Part shown: one piece after another, positions 22,477-33,381 of the stretch | Layout: every line of letters starts with the position of its first letter | Numbering within the stretch: position 1 is the stretch's first letter | Origin: Castor canadensis | Lineage: Eukaryota; Chordata; Mammalia; Rodentia; Castoridae | DNA length: 64,000 nucleotides | Direction of reading: 5' to 3' | Assembly (NCBI RefSeq): GCF_047511655.1 | Contig: NC_133390.1 | Location: 119,578,083 to 119,642,082, forward strand | The notes under the pieces: generated by a model | Seen by the model: the letters and a program-made list of their open reading frames with translations, nothing else | Database searches by the model: none | What the model was told of the DNA's origin: nothing | Position numbers and translations under genes: made by a program

Positions 22477-23141
22477 GTAACAACAAATATTCAGAGTTTG
22501 GGATAGGATGGGTAAAATATGAAAAAAGTCTGCATAGGAACCAACTCAAGAGCAGGCACAGGTTTCACAAGCTGTCCATTGTTCTGGTGGTATTCTTTTG
22601 TATCTAGGTAGAAATAATTAGCCTGTGAAGTCTTTGAACTCACAGAATGTACTTCTTTTCTCTTTTGTGGATAACTTGATGATGAGATCCATTTCTGATT
22701 TTTGTGCTAGATCTTAAGTTCTTGGCAGAGATTTCATAGCAAGAAACGTTATCAGACTAAAAAAAATTGTACAATGTCACTCTGTACACATAGATTCCTA
22801 AAATGCGCTTGGATCCTACAGTGTGTCAGGAGCATTAACTGTTCTGCTTGATGTAAAATTCAGCATAACTTATTGAAAAGGTTAAGCCACTATTACAGCT
22901 TTCTGTGAGGGGAATTGAAAATCCTACCTCAGAACATCGCTGTCCAGTCAGTGCACTGAGATCCTACTCCTGTCTCTTTCCATGAGGGCAACATTACCTC
23001 ACCATTATCCCAGGGGAATGTTTTCTTTCTGTTTGAAAGGAGTGTCCCTACCTTATGTTATCGCTCACTTTTGCCTGTATCAGGAGCACCTGGAAGTCTT
23101 GTACCTCATCCTCTTGATTTAATCACATTCTATCCTACCAG

Positions 23142-23197
23142 GTTGAACAGAGAGGGACAGGAGAAGAGAAGTAAAGAAGCTCTTGAGAACTCATCAG
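23142..23197 (+). pseudogene. NBPF-like 56-bp exon, first copy
   Basis: A 56-bp exon with acceptor 'tatcctaccag', homologous in length and sequence to 32579-32634. In the conserved frame it reads NREGQEKRSKEALENSS, comparable with REMQKAEEKEVPEDSLEE that follows the acidic exon in human NBPF. The donor is GC (cag/gcgaag) rather than GT, and the upstream exon's length change breaks the frame. Confidence 0.5.
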
Positions 23198-23569
23198 GCG
23201 AAGGTCTTTAGACTTTCTCCAGTTACCATGACCTGTGTGACACCCACCATCTCCCAGCATCCCTGCTGTTCTGGTGGCTGACCATGAAGAAACTTCCTTA
23301 TATGCAGCTGGTAAGTATTCCTTTGGAAAGAGAACTGCAGGCATAACAACCATATTTCTGGGGTTCCAATGGAAATTTCAGAGTGGTGAACCAGAGAGGG
23401 AAGATCAAAGGGATTTTAAACAGAAACAGCCACCACTGATGACTGAGCTTATTCTTTAAGTGGGGACAGTTAAATCTCTCCTGCAATGTTGTTGCTAATT
23501 GTTGATACCGAACAATGTTACACTGTTACAAACATGTTTTACAACTAAGTTAGTATATGATCATGTTTG

Positions 23570-26500
23570 TTTTTGTGTATATATTTATCTTTGGATCTAT
23601 CGTCCAAGTATGAGAAAAAACATGCATCTTTTTTGTTTCTGACCCTGGTTAACTTCAGTTATCATGATATCCTCCAATTGAATCAATTTACCTTCAAACC
23701 CCATGTCATTATTTCTTGTGGCTGAGTAATATTCCATTGTGTATATATATCATATTTTCATGATCCATTCACCAGTTGTATGGCATCTGGGTTGCTTCCA
23801 GAGGTTAGCTATTTTGAGTAGTGCTGCTATGAACATCGGTGCACAGGTGTCTACTTGTATCCTGTTATATGTTCTTTTTGGTAGATGCTCAGATCAGTAT
23901 CACTGGATCATATGGCTGTTCTGTCTCTAGTTTTTTGAGGAATCTCATAATGTTTGTATTAATTTGCATTCCCACCAGCAGTGTGTAAGTATTCCTGTTT
24001 CACCACATCCTTACCAGCATTTGTTGTTATTACCCTTGATTCTGTCCATTCCAACTGTGATGGGATGAAATTTAAGTGTTGTTTTGATTTGCTTCTCTTT
24101 TATAACCAGGGAAGTTGAATACTTTTTCATGTATCTACTGGCCATTTGTACCTCTTCCTTTGAGAATTCATGTGCCCATTTCTTCATTGGGGTGTTGATT
24201 CTTCAGGTTTTTGAGATCCATGTAGATTTGGGATATTAGACCTTTGTTGGGTGAGTAGCTGGTATGATTTTCTTCCTTACAATGGGCTGTCTTTTTAGTC
24301 TAGTGATTGTTTCTTTTGCTAAAGAGCTCTTTGCTCTTTAGTTTAATGCAGTCCCATTTGTTCATTCTTTCTCTTTGATGCTGAGCCTATTGAGTTGTAT
24401 TTGGGAAGTCATTCCCTATATCTGTCCTAGTGTATTTCCTACTGCTTCTTGTAATTGGTTCAATGTTTCAGGCCTTATATTAAGGTATTTTATCCACTTT
24501 GAATTGATTTTGGTACACAGTGAAAGACGTGGATCTCATTTCAGTCTTCTGCATTTGGATATCAAGTTTTCCAAGCAGCATTTGTTGAAGAGGCTGTCTT
24601 TTCTCCATTATGTGTATTGGGCTCCTTTTCCAAGATCAGCTGGCTATAGATGTGTGGTCTTATGCCTCAATCTTCTATTCTGATCCATTGGTCTTCTGTC
24701 TGTTTTTGTGCCAGTACCATGCTGTTTTTATTGTTATGACTCAGTAGTATAGTTTGAGGTTGGGTATTGTGATGCTTCCAGCATTGGACTTTTTGATCAG
24801 AATTATTTTGGCTATTTGGGTCTTTTGTGTTTCCATATGTTCTTCACATTTGCTTTTTCTATGTCTGTGCAGAATGTCATTGAAATTTAATATTAATTGC
24901 ATTGAGCATGTACATTGATTTTGGTAGTATGGCATTTTCACAATGTTGATTTTACCTATCCATAAGCATGGAATGTCTTTCCATCTTCTGAAGTCTTCTT
25001 TGATTTCTCACTTCAATGGTTTATAGTTTTCGTTAAAAAGCTCTTTGGTTTCTTTTGTTAAATTTATTCCAAGGTACTTTATTGTTTTGTGGGTATTGTG
25101 AATGGGATTGTTTCCCTGATTTCCTTGTCAGTCTGTGGATTGTTGGTCTATAGAAATGCCTCAGATTTCCATATGTTAATTTTGTATCCAGATACTTTTC
25201 TCCAAGCCTTTATGTTTCCAAGTAGTTTTTGTGTTAGATTTTTTTGGTGGGTCTCTTAGGTATAGATCACATCATCTGCAAATAGGGATAGTTTGACTTC
25301 TTTCTTCCCTTTTTGAATCCCTTTTATTTCTTGCTCTTGTCTTATTGCTCTGGCTAGGTATTCTAAAACTATATAAGAAAACTATATAAGCTATATAAAA
25401 ACTATACCTGTGTTGAGAAAGAGCTATCAAATAATGAATTCCAGAAAACAATAAATGACCTCAAAGAAGAAACACAAAAGTTACTATTTGACCTCAAAGA
25501 GAATATGAATAAACAGTTAAGTGAGCTCAAAGGAAATACAAACAGATGAATGAAATGAAGCAGACAATCCAGAATATGAAAGAGGAAATCAATAAAGATA
25601 TGGAAGCCCTGAAAACCCCCAAAATAAGCACTAATCTCCCAAAGAAATAGCAAAGCCATAAGCATACAGAACAGAGTGGAGCAATCTGAAAATATGGAAC
25701 CAGGAACAGAAGACAGAGTATAAAATTAGACCAACTAGTAAAAGATAATGAAAAAATGCTAGGAAAATATGAGCAGAACATGCACAATATCTGGAACTGC
25801 ATGAAAGGACCAAACCTATGAATCATGGGTGTAGAAGAAGGAGAAGAGTTACAAATTAAAGGCATTGATAACCTATTCAATAGAATAATAATAGAAAATT
25901 TCCCTAACTGAAGAAAGAGAGAGTCACCCAGGTATGGGAAGCTTACAGAACACCAAAGCATCAGGACTGAAAGAGAAACACCACCAGGCACATCATAATC
26001 AAAACACTCCACACACAGAACAAAGAAAGAATTCTGAAAGCTACAAAAGAGAAAAGACAGGTCATATAAAAAGGCAAACCCATGAGAATAACAGCAGATT
26101 TCTCACCTGGAACTCTAAAGGCAAGGTCATGGAAAGACATAATACAGGCCCTGAAAGAAAACAACTGTCAACCCAGACTTGTCTACTTAGCAAAACTATC
26201 CTTCCTAATTGAAGGAGAAATTAAAACCTTTCACAACAAGGAAAACTAAAGGAACTTGTGAAAACCAAGCCAGCACTACCGAAGATAGAGGACTTTTACA
26301 TATAAAGGAAGAAACTAGAGTGAGCCAGATAGACTCAAAAAAGTATAAACCTTTTTGAGCAAGTAGACCCCTAAACAAGGAATAGGTAAAACTAAACAAC
26401 AGGGAAACAAAAATGACAGGAAACAACAGGCACTTCTCAGTACTAACACTGAATGTAAATGGCCTCAAAGCCCCAACCAAGAGACACAGAATAGCAAGTT

Positions 26501-28402
26501 AGATTAAAAATAAAGACCCAACCATATGCTGCTTTCAAGGCACTCATCTAACTGAAATAAATAAGCACTGGCTTACAGGGAATGTTTGGAAAGAAAGTTT
26601 TCCAAGCAAATGGACCCCATAAAGAAGCAGGAGTAACTATACTCATATCTGACAAAGTGGACTTCAAACTAAACTCAGTTAGAAGAGACAACAAAGGTCA
26701 CTTCAGGTTAATGAAAGGAACAATTCATCAAGAGGAAATATCAGTCCTTAACCTATATGCACCAAACACAGGGACACCAACCTACATAAAAAAAAAAAGC
26801 TATAATGGCCCTAAGAGCACACATAGACACTAACACATTGATAGTGGGAGACCTGACTACCCCACTGTCACGAATATATAGATCATCCAGAGAAAAGATA
26901 AACAAAGAAATTTTGTTGGTACTACATACATTACCCCAAATAGACATGGTTGATAGAGTATTTCGTCCAACAGCTAGGCAATACACATTCTTTTCTGTAG
27001 CTAGGGCAATAAGCTAGTCTAAACAAATTCAAGAAAATAGAAATAACCCCCAGAATCATATCAGATAACATTGGAATAAAATTAGAACTCAATAAAAATA
27101 GAATCCCAAGAAAATACTCAAACACATGGAAACCAAATAACACACTGCTAAGAAACCAATGGGTGACTGAAATCCTAAGCAAAGAATTCATAAACATTCC
27201 TAGAATTCAATGAAATCCAAAAAATACCAGAATCTGTGAGACATATCAAAGGCCATTCTATGGAGAAAGTTTATAGCCATAAATGCCTACATTAAAAAAA
27301 AAAGAAAACAGAGACTTCTCAATTAGACCAGCTATTGATGCACCTTAGGCTCGTAAAAAAACAAGAACAAAGAAAACCCCAAATCAGCAGGTGGAGAGAA
27401 ATAACAAAGATCAGGGACAAGCATAATGAAATTGAAACCAAACAAACAATACTAAGAATCAATGAAGCAAAAAGTTGGTTCTTTGGAACAATTAACAAGA
27501 TCTAGAGACACTTAGCCAACATGACAAAATGGAGGAGGGATAAGACACACATTAATAATATGAGAGATGAAAAAGGGGACTTAACCATGAATACCAATAA
27601 AATCCAGAAAATAATTAGTAAGTACTTTGAAAATTTATATTCAAGTAAACTGGAAAATCTAGATGAAATGGATAAATTCCTAGAAGCATGCAACCAATCA
27701 AAATTGAACCAAGAAGATATTAACTACCTAAATGGTACCATTATATGCAATGAAATTGAAACAATTATACGGTCTCCCTACAAAGAAGAGCCCAGGACCT
27801 GATGGATTCATGGCCATATTTTACCAAACCTTTAAAGAGGAACTAACACCAATACTCCTCAAACTTTTCCAATACATTGAAATGGAACAAGCACTATCAA
27901 ATTCATTTTATGAAGCCAGCATTATACTCATTATGAAACCCCATAAAGACTTAACCAGAAAAGAGAATTATAAACCAATATCTTTAATGAATATAGATGC
28001 AAAGATTTTCAACAAAATACTGGCAAACAGAATTCAACAACGCATCAAAAAGATCACACACCACGACCAAGTTGGTTTCATTCTAGGGATGCAAGAATGG
28101 TTCAACATACATAAATCCATAAATGTAATGCAGCACATACAGAGATATAAGAACAAAAACCATATGGTCCTCCCAATAGATGCAGGAACAGCCTTTGACT
28201 AAATCCAACACACTTCCATGATTAAAGCTCTGAAGAAATTAGGAATAGAATGAGAGTTCCTCAACTTAATAAAGGCTACATATAACAGACCTAGAGACAA
28301 CATTATACTAAATGGAGAGCAATGGAATCAGTTCCCCTTAAAGTCAGGAACAAAAGAGGGCTTTCCACTTTCTCTGCTTCTATTCAATATGTTAATATTT
28401 GA
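23570..28402 (-). mobile_element. Old LINE-1 with twin-priming (5') inversion
   Basis: Two head-to-head halves make one element. 23570-25373 is the 3' part on the minus strand, from 3' end back to ORF2 codon ~670 ([12 protein letters not shown]). 25405-28402 is the 5' part on the plus strand: ORF1 coiled-coil and C-terminus (25405 to ~26230), then ORF2 from its start at 26413 to codon ~670 (PLSLLLFN). The two halves stop at the same ORF2 position. The inner junction (25366-25404) carries filler with 'aactatataag' repeated. This is the signature of twin priming during one insertion event. Many stops and frame shifts show age; both ORFs are dead. Confidence 0.85.
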
Positions 28403-28875
28403 GAGAAAAGGCACATGCTCTTTCTGAGGATTTCTTTTTATGGGATTCCATAGTAAGAAAGGACAGCCAGAAAATAAATAACACCTTCAACACAATAGTG
28501 AAAGAACAAGTCTAGAAACGCCCATATCAGGAAGCTTTCTATACTGGAACCCTGCAAGTAATGTGGAGCAAAATGCGACTTCTGTGTTTCTAATGTTGTG
28601 CATGTCATGTGTACATGATACAGGAGGTTGACCATCCTTCCTCATCAGTATGTTATCTGACCAGTGCAATCAGCAGCTGCAGCTGTAATACTCACTCCCA
28701 ACACTGTTATCAAACTCTCTTAACTGTCTCACACTGCCTCAATCAAAGTGGAGGTTTTGGTTCCTCCTCTCTGCCTTCTGTGGACTCTCATTTAGCCTTC
28801 CCTTTAAGAAAAAGTGAGAAATTGTCAAGTCCAAACTTTGACTGTTTAACAATTTCTTCTCCTCACATACTTGGG

Positions 28876-29048
28876 CTCAGCAGGGAGCTGCAAGAGGATG
28901 GGACCTTTACTGCACTACTACAGGACTCAACGGAGGAGCAGTATTTGGCTCCTTCCAGTTGCCAAGATGTGTCTGAGCTCCACCAGTCTCCCAACAGTAC
29001 AGCCTCCCTATCTGAGGAGCACATGGAGTGCTCTGGTCAATGTGTCTG
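28876..29048 (+). pseudogene. Olduvai (DUF1220)-like long exon
   Basis: One frame across 173 bp reads LSRELQEDGTFTALLQDS, then TEEQYLAPSSCQDVSELHQS, then PNSTASLSEEHMECSGQCV, and meets a good donor (ctg/gtgagt). The long exon of human NBPF Olduvai domains is also about 173 bp and has LSRELLDEKEPEVLQDS, then CYSTPSG, then SAFYVLEEQ at the matching places. The expected acceptor AG just before 'gctcagcagg' reads GG, so the exon start is probably broken; a cryptic AG lies 5 bp inside. NBPF-type Olduvai domains are best known from primates. Murid rodents are usually said to keep only the PDE4DIP one. Confidence 0.65.
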
Positions 29049-29881
29049 GTGAGTACTCCAATTGCAAAGAGAATAAGACTCTCAGTGGTCTCCCATGTAG
29101 CCTCCCAATTCCTTAGCTCAGCCTTCTATGTGTTAGAGCACTCTCTGCCATGGGCCCTGCAGGTACACCTGGCTTTCAGTGTAACTCTAAGACTGTGCTT
29201 TAAGCACAGGCAAAATGTGCATCAGGTAGCTTGTACTCTTCTAGTTTCAGGCCACTCCTCTCTCAACTTGATACACACTGACACATGCAGATTGTGGAAA
29301 AAATGTAAACCAGGGTGAGGAGAGTGAGTGAATCCCACAGTCTGTTTAATAAGGGATCATCTAATTTCCTCCTCAATAGTCTTAATTATCATTTCTGAGC
29401 AGTGTTCCTTCAGCATCTGCAGTTGTCCAAGGAAGATGGTAATCTTTCCTATGCTTTTGGAGATGTTCCTAATATTGCTGAGCTCTAGGCTCCAGTCCAT
29501 CTCCTGATTTGTCTTCCTTAAGCATTCCTCTGAGTACCTGAACATCCCTGCACTATCATTGCTTGTGTATGTAATTTTCCCAGAAGCAAAATTGCATCCT
29601 GGATCAAGAAACTTCAATTAATAGTAAGAATCTTGTGCTGTGGAGTGTGACTAGTATTCTTTCCCTAGTGCCAATTTGTATATTACACCTTAATCTAATA
29701 GGAGTCACTCACTTTGCAGTTTAGAATATCATGGCAGGTATTTCTTTAAAGAAAAACATGAGTCCTTTCTGATTTCACACACAGACAATTTATGTTTCTG
29801 TGCCAAGGTAAGCTCCTACACTCTTGATGGCTGAGTAGAGCTACCTAATGTCTAACTGGGCTTGTTTGAGTTTGATTTTAG
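29049..29881. other. Intron-like interval
   Basis: No repeat recognised. The minus strand has an 86-codon open frame at 29357-29617 rich in charged residues (for example LQMLKEHCSEMIIKTIEEE). I cannot assign it. Confidence 0.4.
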
Positions 29882-29942
29882 GACATCTGGAAGATGAAGA
29901 TAAGGATAAGGAAGAACGAGTATCACCAGAATTGGCCCCCAT
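29882..29942 (+). pseudogene. NBPF-like short acidic exon, second copy
   Basis: A 61-bp exon between 'tttgattttag' and 'gtaaaa'. In the conserved phase it reads GHLEDEDKDKEERVSPELAP, like the short acidic partner exon that alternates with the long Olduvai exon in NBPF. Its phase does not join cleanly with the exon ending at 29048. Confidence 0.5.
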
Positions 29943-30564
29943 GTAAAAACCAGTAATTATGGGAAGGTAGTGATTCTGAAAAATATGGAGGGTGGCCCCA
30001 AAAGATCACACACAGAAGCTAAATGTAGCCACATTCATGATGCAAGTGTAAAGGAAAGCTGTTATTACTCTGGTTTCATTTACTCAAACACTAAGCATTG
30101 TCTTTTCTGAGTGGCATTTTGCAATCTGTCACATCAAGAGTGAGCGAACCATAGGGAGATATATTCAGCACTCTCAGAGATGACTAGTTCTCTTTTGCTT
30201 GCCTGAACTCCAGCGGTGCACCTACTTTCTGCATGGTTCACAATCCTTCTTGTCAGGCATTTCACAACAAAACAAACAAAAAGCCCCCACAAAATTAAAA
30301 TTTTTATCCTGTCCTAACATTAAGAGAAAGATGCCTAGAAGTCACAAAACTTCAGGGGGAGTCTATAAATAGCTCAAAAGCATGTTTCCACTGGACCACT
30401 GAATATAGGATATAATAAAAGAAAAAGCCACAGTTCACCAAGGAATGAGCCTGATTTATGCCTGGAGAATATTTTGGGATTATTCTCACAGAAATCTCTC
30501 TCAAAATTTCAACCTGTATGATTATGCCATTTCTTAACTAGCAATTTCTTCTCTCCCACCTTAG

Positions 30565-30790
30565 GAAACTGATGTCCTGGTTCAAGTTAAGATGGGAGAG
30601 GTGACTCATCCATCTGAACAGGTGGATATAAGAACAGGTGTTACAGAAAAAAAGAGAGGCATCCTCCCTCAAACAGCATCTCAAGGATATCCTGACCCAG
30701 AAAAACACTGACACCACCAGGGTCAGGACCATAGAGAGCAGCTGGATGTGGGCAGGCTGGTGGAATCCTTTGTCTACAAAATAGACGCAG
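30565..30790 (+). pseudogene. NBPF/PDE4DIP-like coiled-coil exon, second copy, broken
   Basis: Acceptor 'ctctcccaccttag' opens the exon. One frame gives VLQKKREASSLKQHLKDILT, matching [20 protein letters not shown]. A second frame then gives HQGQDHREQLDVGRLVESFV, matching SQGQDLQEQLAEGCRLAQHL, so a frame shift lies near 30,700. The expected donor after 'gacgcag' reads 'ataagt' instead of 'gtaagt'/'gtgagg', a lost GT. The long minus-strand frame over this interval (162 codons) is the shadow of this exon and not a gene. Confidence 0.65.
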
Positions 30791-31756
30791 ATAAGTAGTC
30801 CACAGCCCTGATTATACCCAGGTCCCCAGCTTACAGGACACTCCACACCTCCAGTAGTAACTTTTACCACAAGTCCTCGTTTCCAATCACAAGGGAGATC
30901 ATGGCAGGGTGCACACAGCCTGGGTGGAAACAGAGTGGAAAAATGCACTTGGTTGGAGTTGGAGGTCAGAGTATTCCAATATTCTCTGTCATCCTTGAGG
31001 GATGGCAGGTAGTCTTTGGGGCCCAAGGTGCATCCATCTAGGGCACAAGAATAGGAGGCAGATTCTTAAAGTACTGAGAGTCTACAGTAAGAATGAAAGT
31101 TTCCTATATTTTCCTGAGCACTTACTTCATGACTGTAGTCAAGTGACTGATGTATCCTTCTGGATGTCAGCTTCTTCATCTGTAAAATGGAACAAATCAT
31201 GTTTTGCTTCTTAGCTGTAAAGATTGAATGAGGGAATGCCCATGATTGTACTTCAGTGAGAATAAAACTTCTCCGGCTCCTAAAGCCTTAGCAATCAGCA
31301 TTTTTGAAGGAAGAAAACTAGTGAAATCTGGAAGAAATTAGACAACCATTAAGTGACCAGAAGACCAAACGCAGCTTAAGTGTTCCTAGTTAAGCACCAG
31401 AATGCAGTAATAATGATTCAACAAATCAGGGCATTCTGCAGGAAGAGTCTGCCTGTTGTCACAGACAATCTTTGTTTCTTTTCTTTTGATGCTAAATGTA
31501 TTTTTGTTAGTGTGTATTAATTTTCCCAAAGACTGTGTTTTGTTATGACCTTTTCCTATATATCTGTGGGAAATATTGATTGTATTTACTCCCCCAATTA
31601 CCAAAGACAACATATGAGATCATCAAATACAACTCTCCAAGAGCATTATGTACTCATACATATATGATTTATATCTGCATGCTCAGGTAATCCATTGTGT
31701 TTAAATTTGTCAGGTGGAATTATTTAGTGACTTTCTGGACATTCCACAATTTGCAG

Positions 31757-31805
31757 AAAACCATAATGATGAGGAGGATGATAAAGAAGAGTTACTGAAT
31801 TCCAG
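31757..31805 (+). pseudogene. NBPF-like short acidic exon, third copy (open)
   Basis: A 49-bp exon between 'acaatttgcag' and 'gtaatg'. It reads ENHNDEEDDKEELLNS and joins in phase with the exon at 32579 and then with exon X1. So three successive exons stay open (about 100 codons) although the exon before them (30565) is broken. Confidence 0.6.
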
Positions 31806-32578
31806 GTAATGTTGAAACACTAGGGACTAGAAAGCAAGGTTAACACATGGGGAAAGTGCTCTAAAAGTACAGACCAAGACTTGAAAATAGCTACACATTT
31901 TCCCATTGAGAACAAAGAAAGTGATGTTACTCATTCAACCAATGATGACATAACCCATTTAGCAAGGTTAACTGCTTGTGAACGAAGTAGTCTCAGGATC
32001 TCTTGCACTTAAAGAAATCACTTGTCCACTTAGTAAGGCTGAAATCAGAATGAGATGAACATCTCTTTCCTGCATGGTTTGCCTGTGGTCATGGACAGAT
32101 TTGTGGTGAAATGTAAATAGCCCCCCCCAAAAAAATATCACATCCCACTACTGATAGAAAAGAGTCTAGAAGGCACAAGTTCACTGGGAGTCCACAGTGA
32201 TGGAGCCAATACTTACTGCACAGCTGTGAAAAATATTCAATGTCATTTATGAAGAAGGTCCACCTAACATTATAGTTGTCCTTGCCTAACTCCTCTGGTG
32301 ATAGTACTTCAGGGGGAGCTGAGTCTTCCCCATCAGCTTGTAGCTGGCCAGTGCACTAATGTGGAGCACACTCAATCTCTCTGTCTCTCTTCTTCTCTCT
32401 CACCTTTATGGCAATCAAGCTGTACCCAAGTCAGAGAAGAATGGTTTTCTTTGTCCTTTGTGAAAAGAGAGCTCCATGCTATTGAACCCTACCTATAAGC
32501 TTCTGATCAGGAATAGCTGGGTTGCAATGATGTGCAATCCATCTTGACTTCATCTTTTGTTCTTCCTGATCTCACTAG

Positions 32579-32634
32579 TATCAACAGTGAGCTGCAGGAG
32601 GAGAAAGTGAAAGAACTCTCCATAGATTCATCAG
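32579..32634 (+). pseudogene. NBPF-like 56-bp exon, second copy (open)
   Basis: A 56-bp exon between 'gatctcactag' and 'gtgaat'. Spliced from 31805 it reads SINSELQEEKVKELSIDSS. It is the better preserved partner of 23142-23197: same length, with a GT donor. Confidence 0.6.
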
Positions 32635-33172
32635 GTGAATAGCATTTCCACCCTTTTACTCATTCTGAGCCATTGTACTCACAGGAACTTCACAGAGGCA
32701 CTGCTCTCCCCTTTGATGGACATAAAGTCATCCATGCTCTGAAACAAAGCAGTTAGTACTCTCAACACCATGCAGTAAACCCAACTGAATTCCAAAGGGA
32801 ACTCCCAATCCAGTACTCCCATCCTGTCTGGGCTGAAGTTTGTAGGCCACCTATGAGGTCTATTTTGGGTCAGCAAAGATGAGAGGTCAGGTGGCTGTAG
32901 AGCTTTGCTGAATTTCTAGTGTCAGGCCAGATCTCTATTAGCCAGGACCTCTGTGGAGGACACAGATCAGTAGGAAGCATAATGAAGAGTAGATAATGAG
33001 CTATGTAAAGTCACCATGAGCCTGTAAGCAGCAGGGGTGTGTGTCAGACTTCTGTCTTCAGGGGCCATCTTATCCTAGGTCACTTTTCTCATCCTAGATT
33101 ACTGTCTTAACATGATGATCCTCTTATATCACAATAAGGTAATAAATAACAATGGCTGTAGTTTACTTTCAG

Positions 33173-33381
33173 TGTTGAAGGTAGCTGCTTCTCTTGAAAG
33201 GAATAATGTTGCCAAGATGAACTGTGATGCTCTCAAAGGCTCAGTTGACAACACACATGGCTGCAAATGTCCTGAAATAGAAGATTACCAAAAGAAAATT
33301 GCTGTTCAGCAAATGGAGAATAACAGGCAGATTCACTGGCACAGGACACCCGTGGCTCTTGAATGTACTTGGTACTTATGA
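33173..33381 (+). pseudogene. Exon X1: first copy of an unrecognised exon
   Basis: Acceptor 'gtagtttactttcag' is good. In phase with 32634 the frame reads VLKVAASLERNNVAKMNCDA and continues through CPEIEDYQKKIAVQQMENN to TGA at 33379-33381. Comparison with X2 and X3 shows that the donor region ('agag/gtaatcacacc' there) is deleted here ('cacaggacacccgtgg'), so the frame runs into former intron. By position it corresponds to the NBPF exon after EDSLEE, but I see no convincing sequence match. Confidence 0.5.

Noticed and set aside
25402..26480. Minus-strand hydrophobic frames resembling multi-pass membrane proteins (161, 91 and 87 codons)
   Set aside because: They are antisense to the plus-strand L1 ORF1/ORF2; A-rich L1 sense strands give Phe/Leu/Ser-rich antisense frames.
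30538..31026. 162-codon minus-strand open frame with a hydrophobic stretch, resembling a small membrane protein
   Set aside because: The plus strand of the same interval matches the NBPF-like coiled-coil exon (QHLKDIL, GQDHREQL) with an acceptor at the right place, so the minus frame is its shadow.
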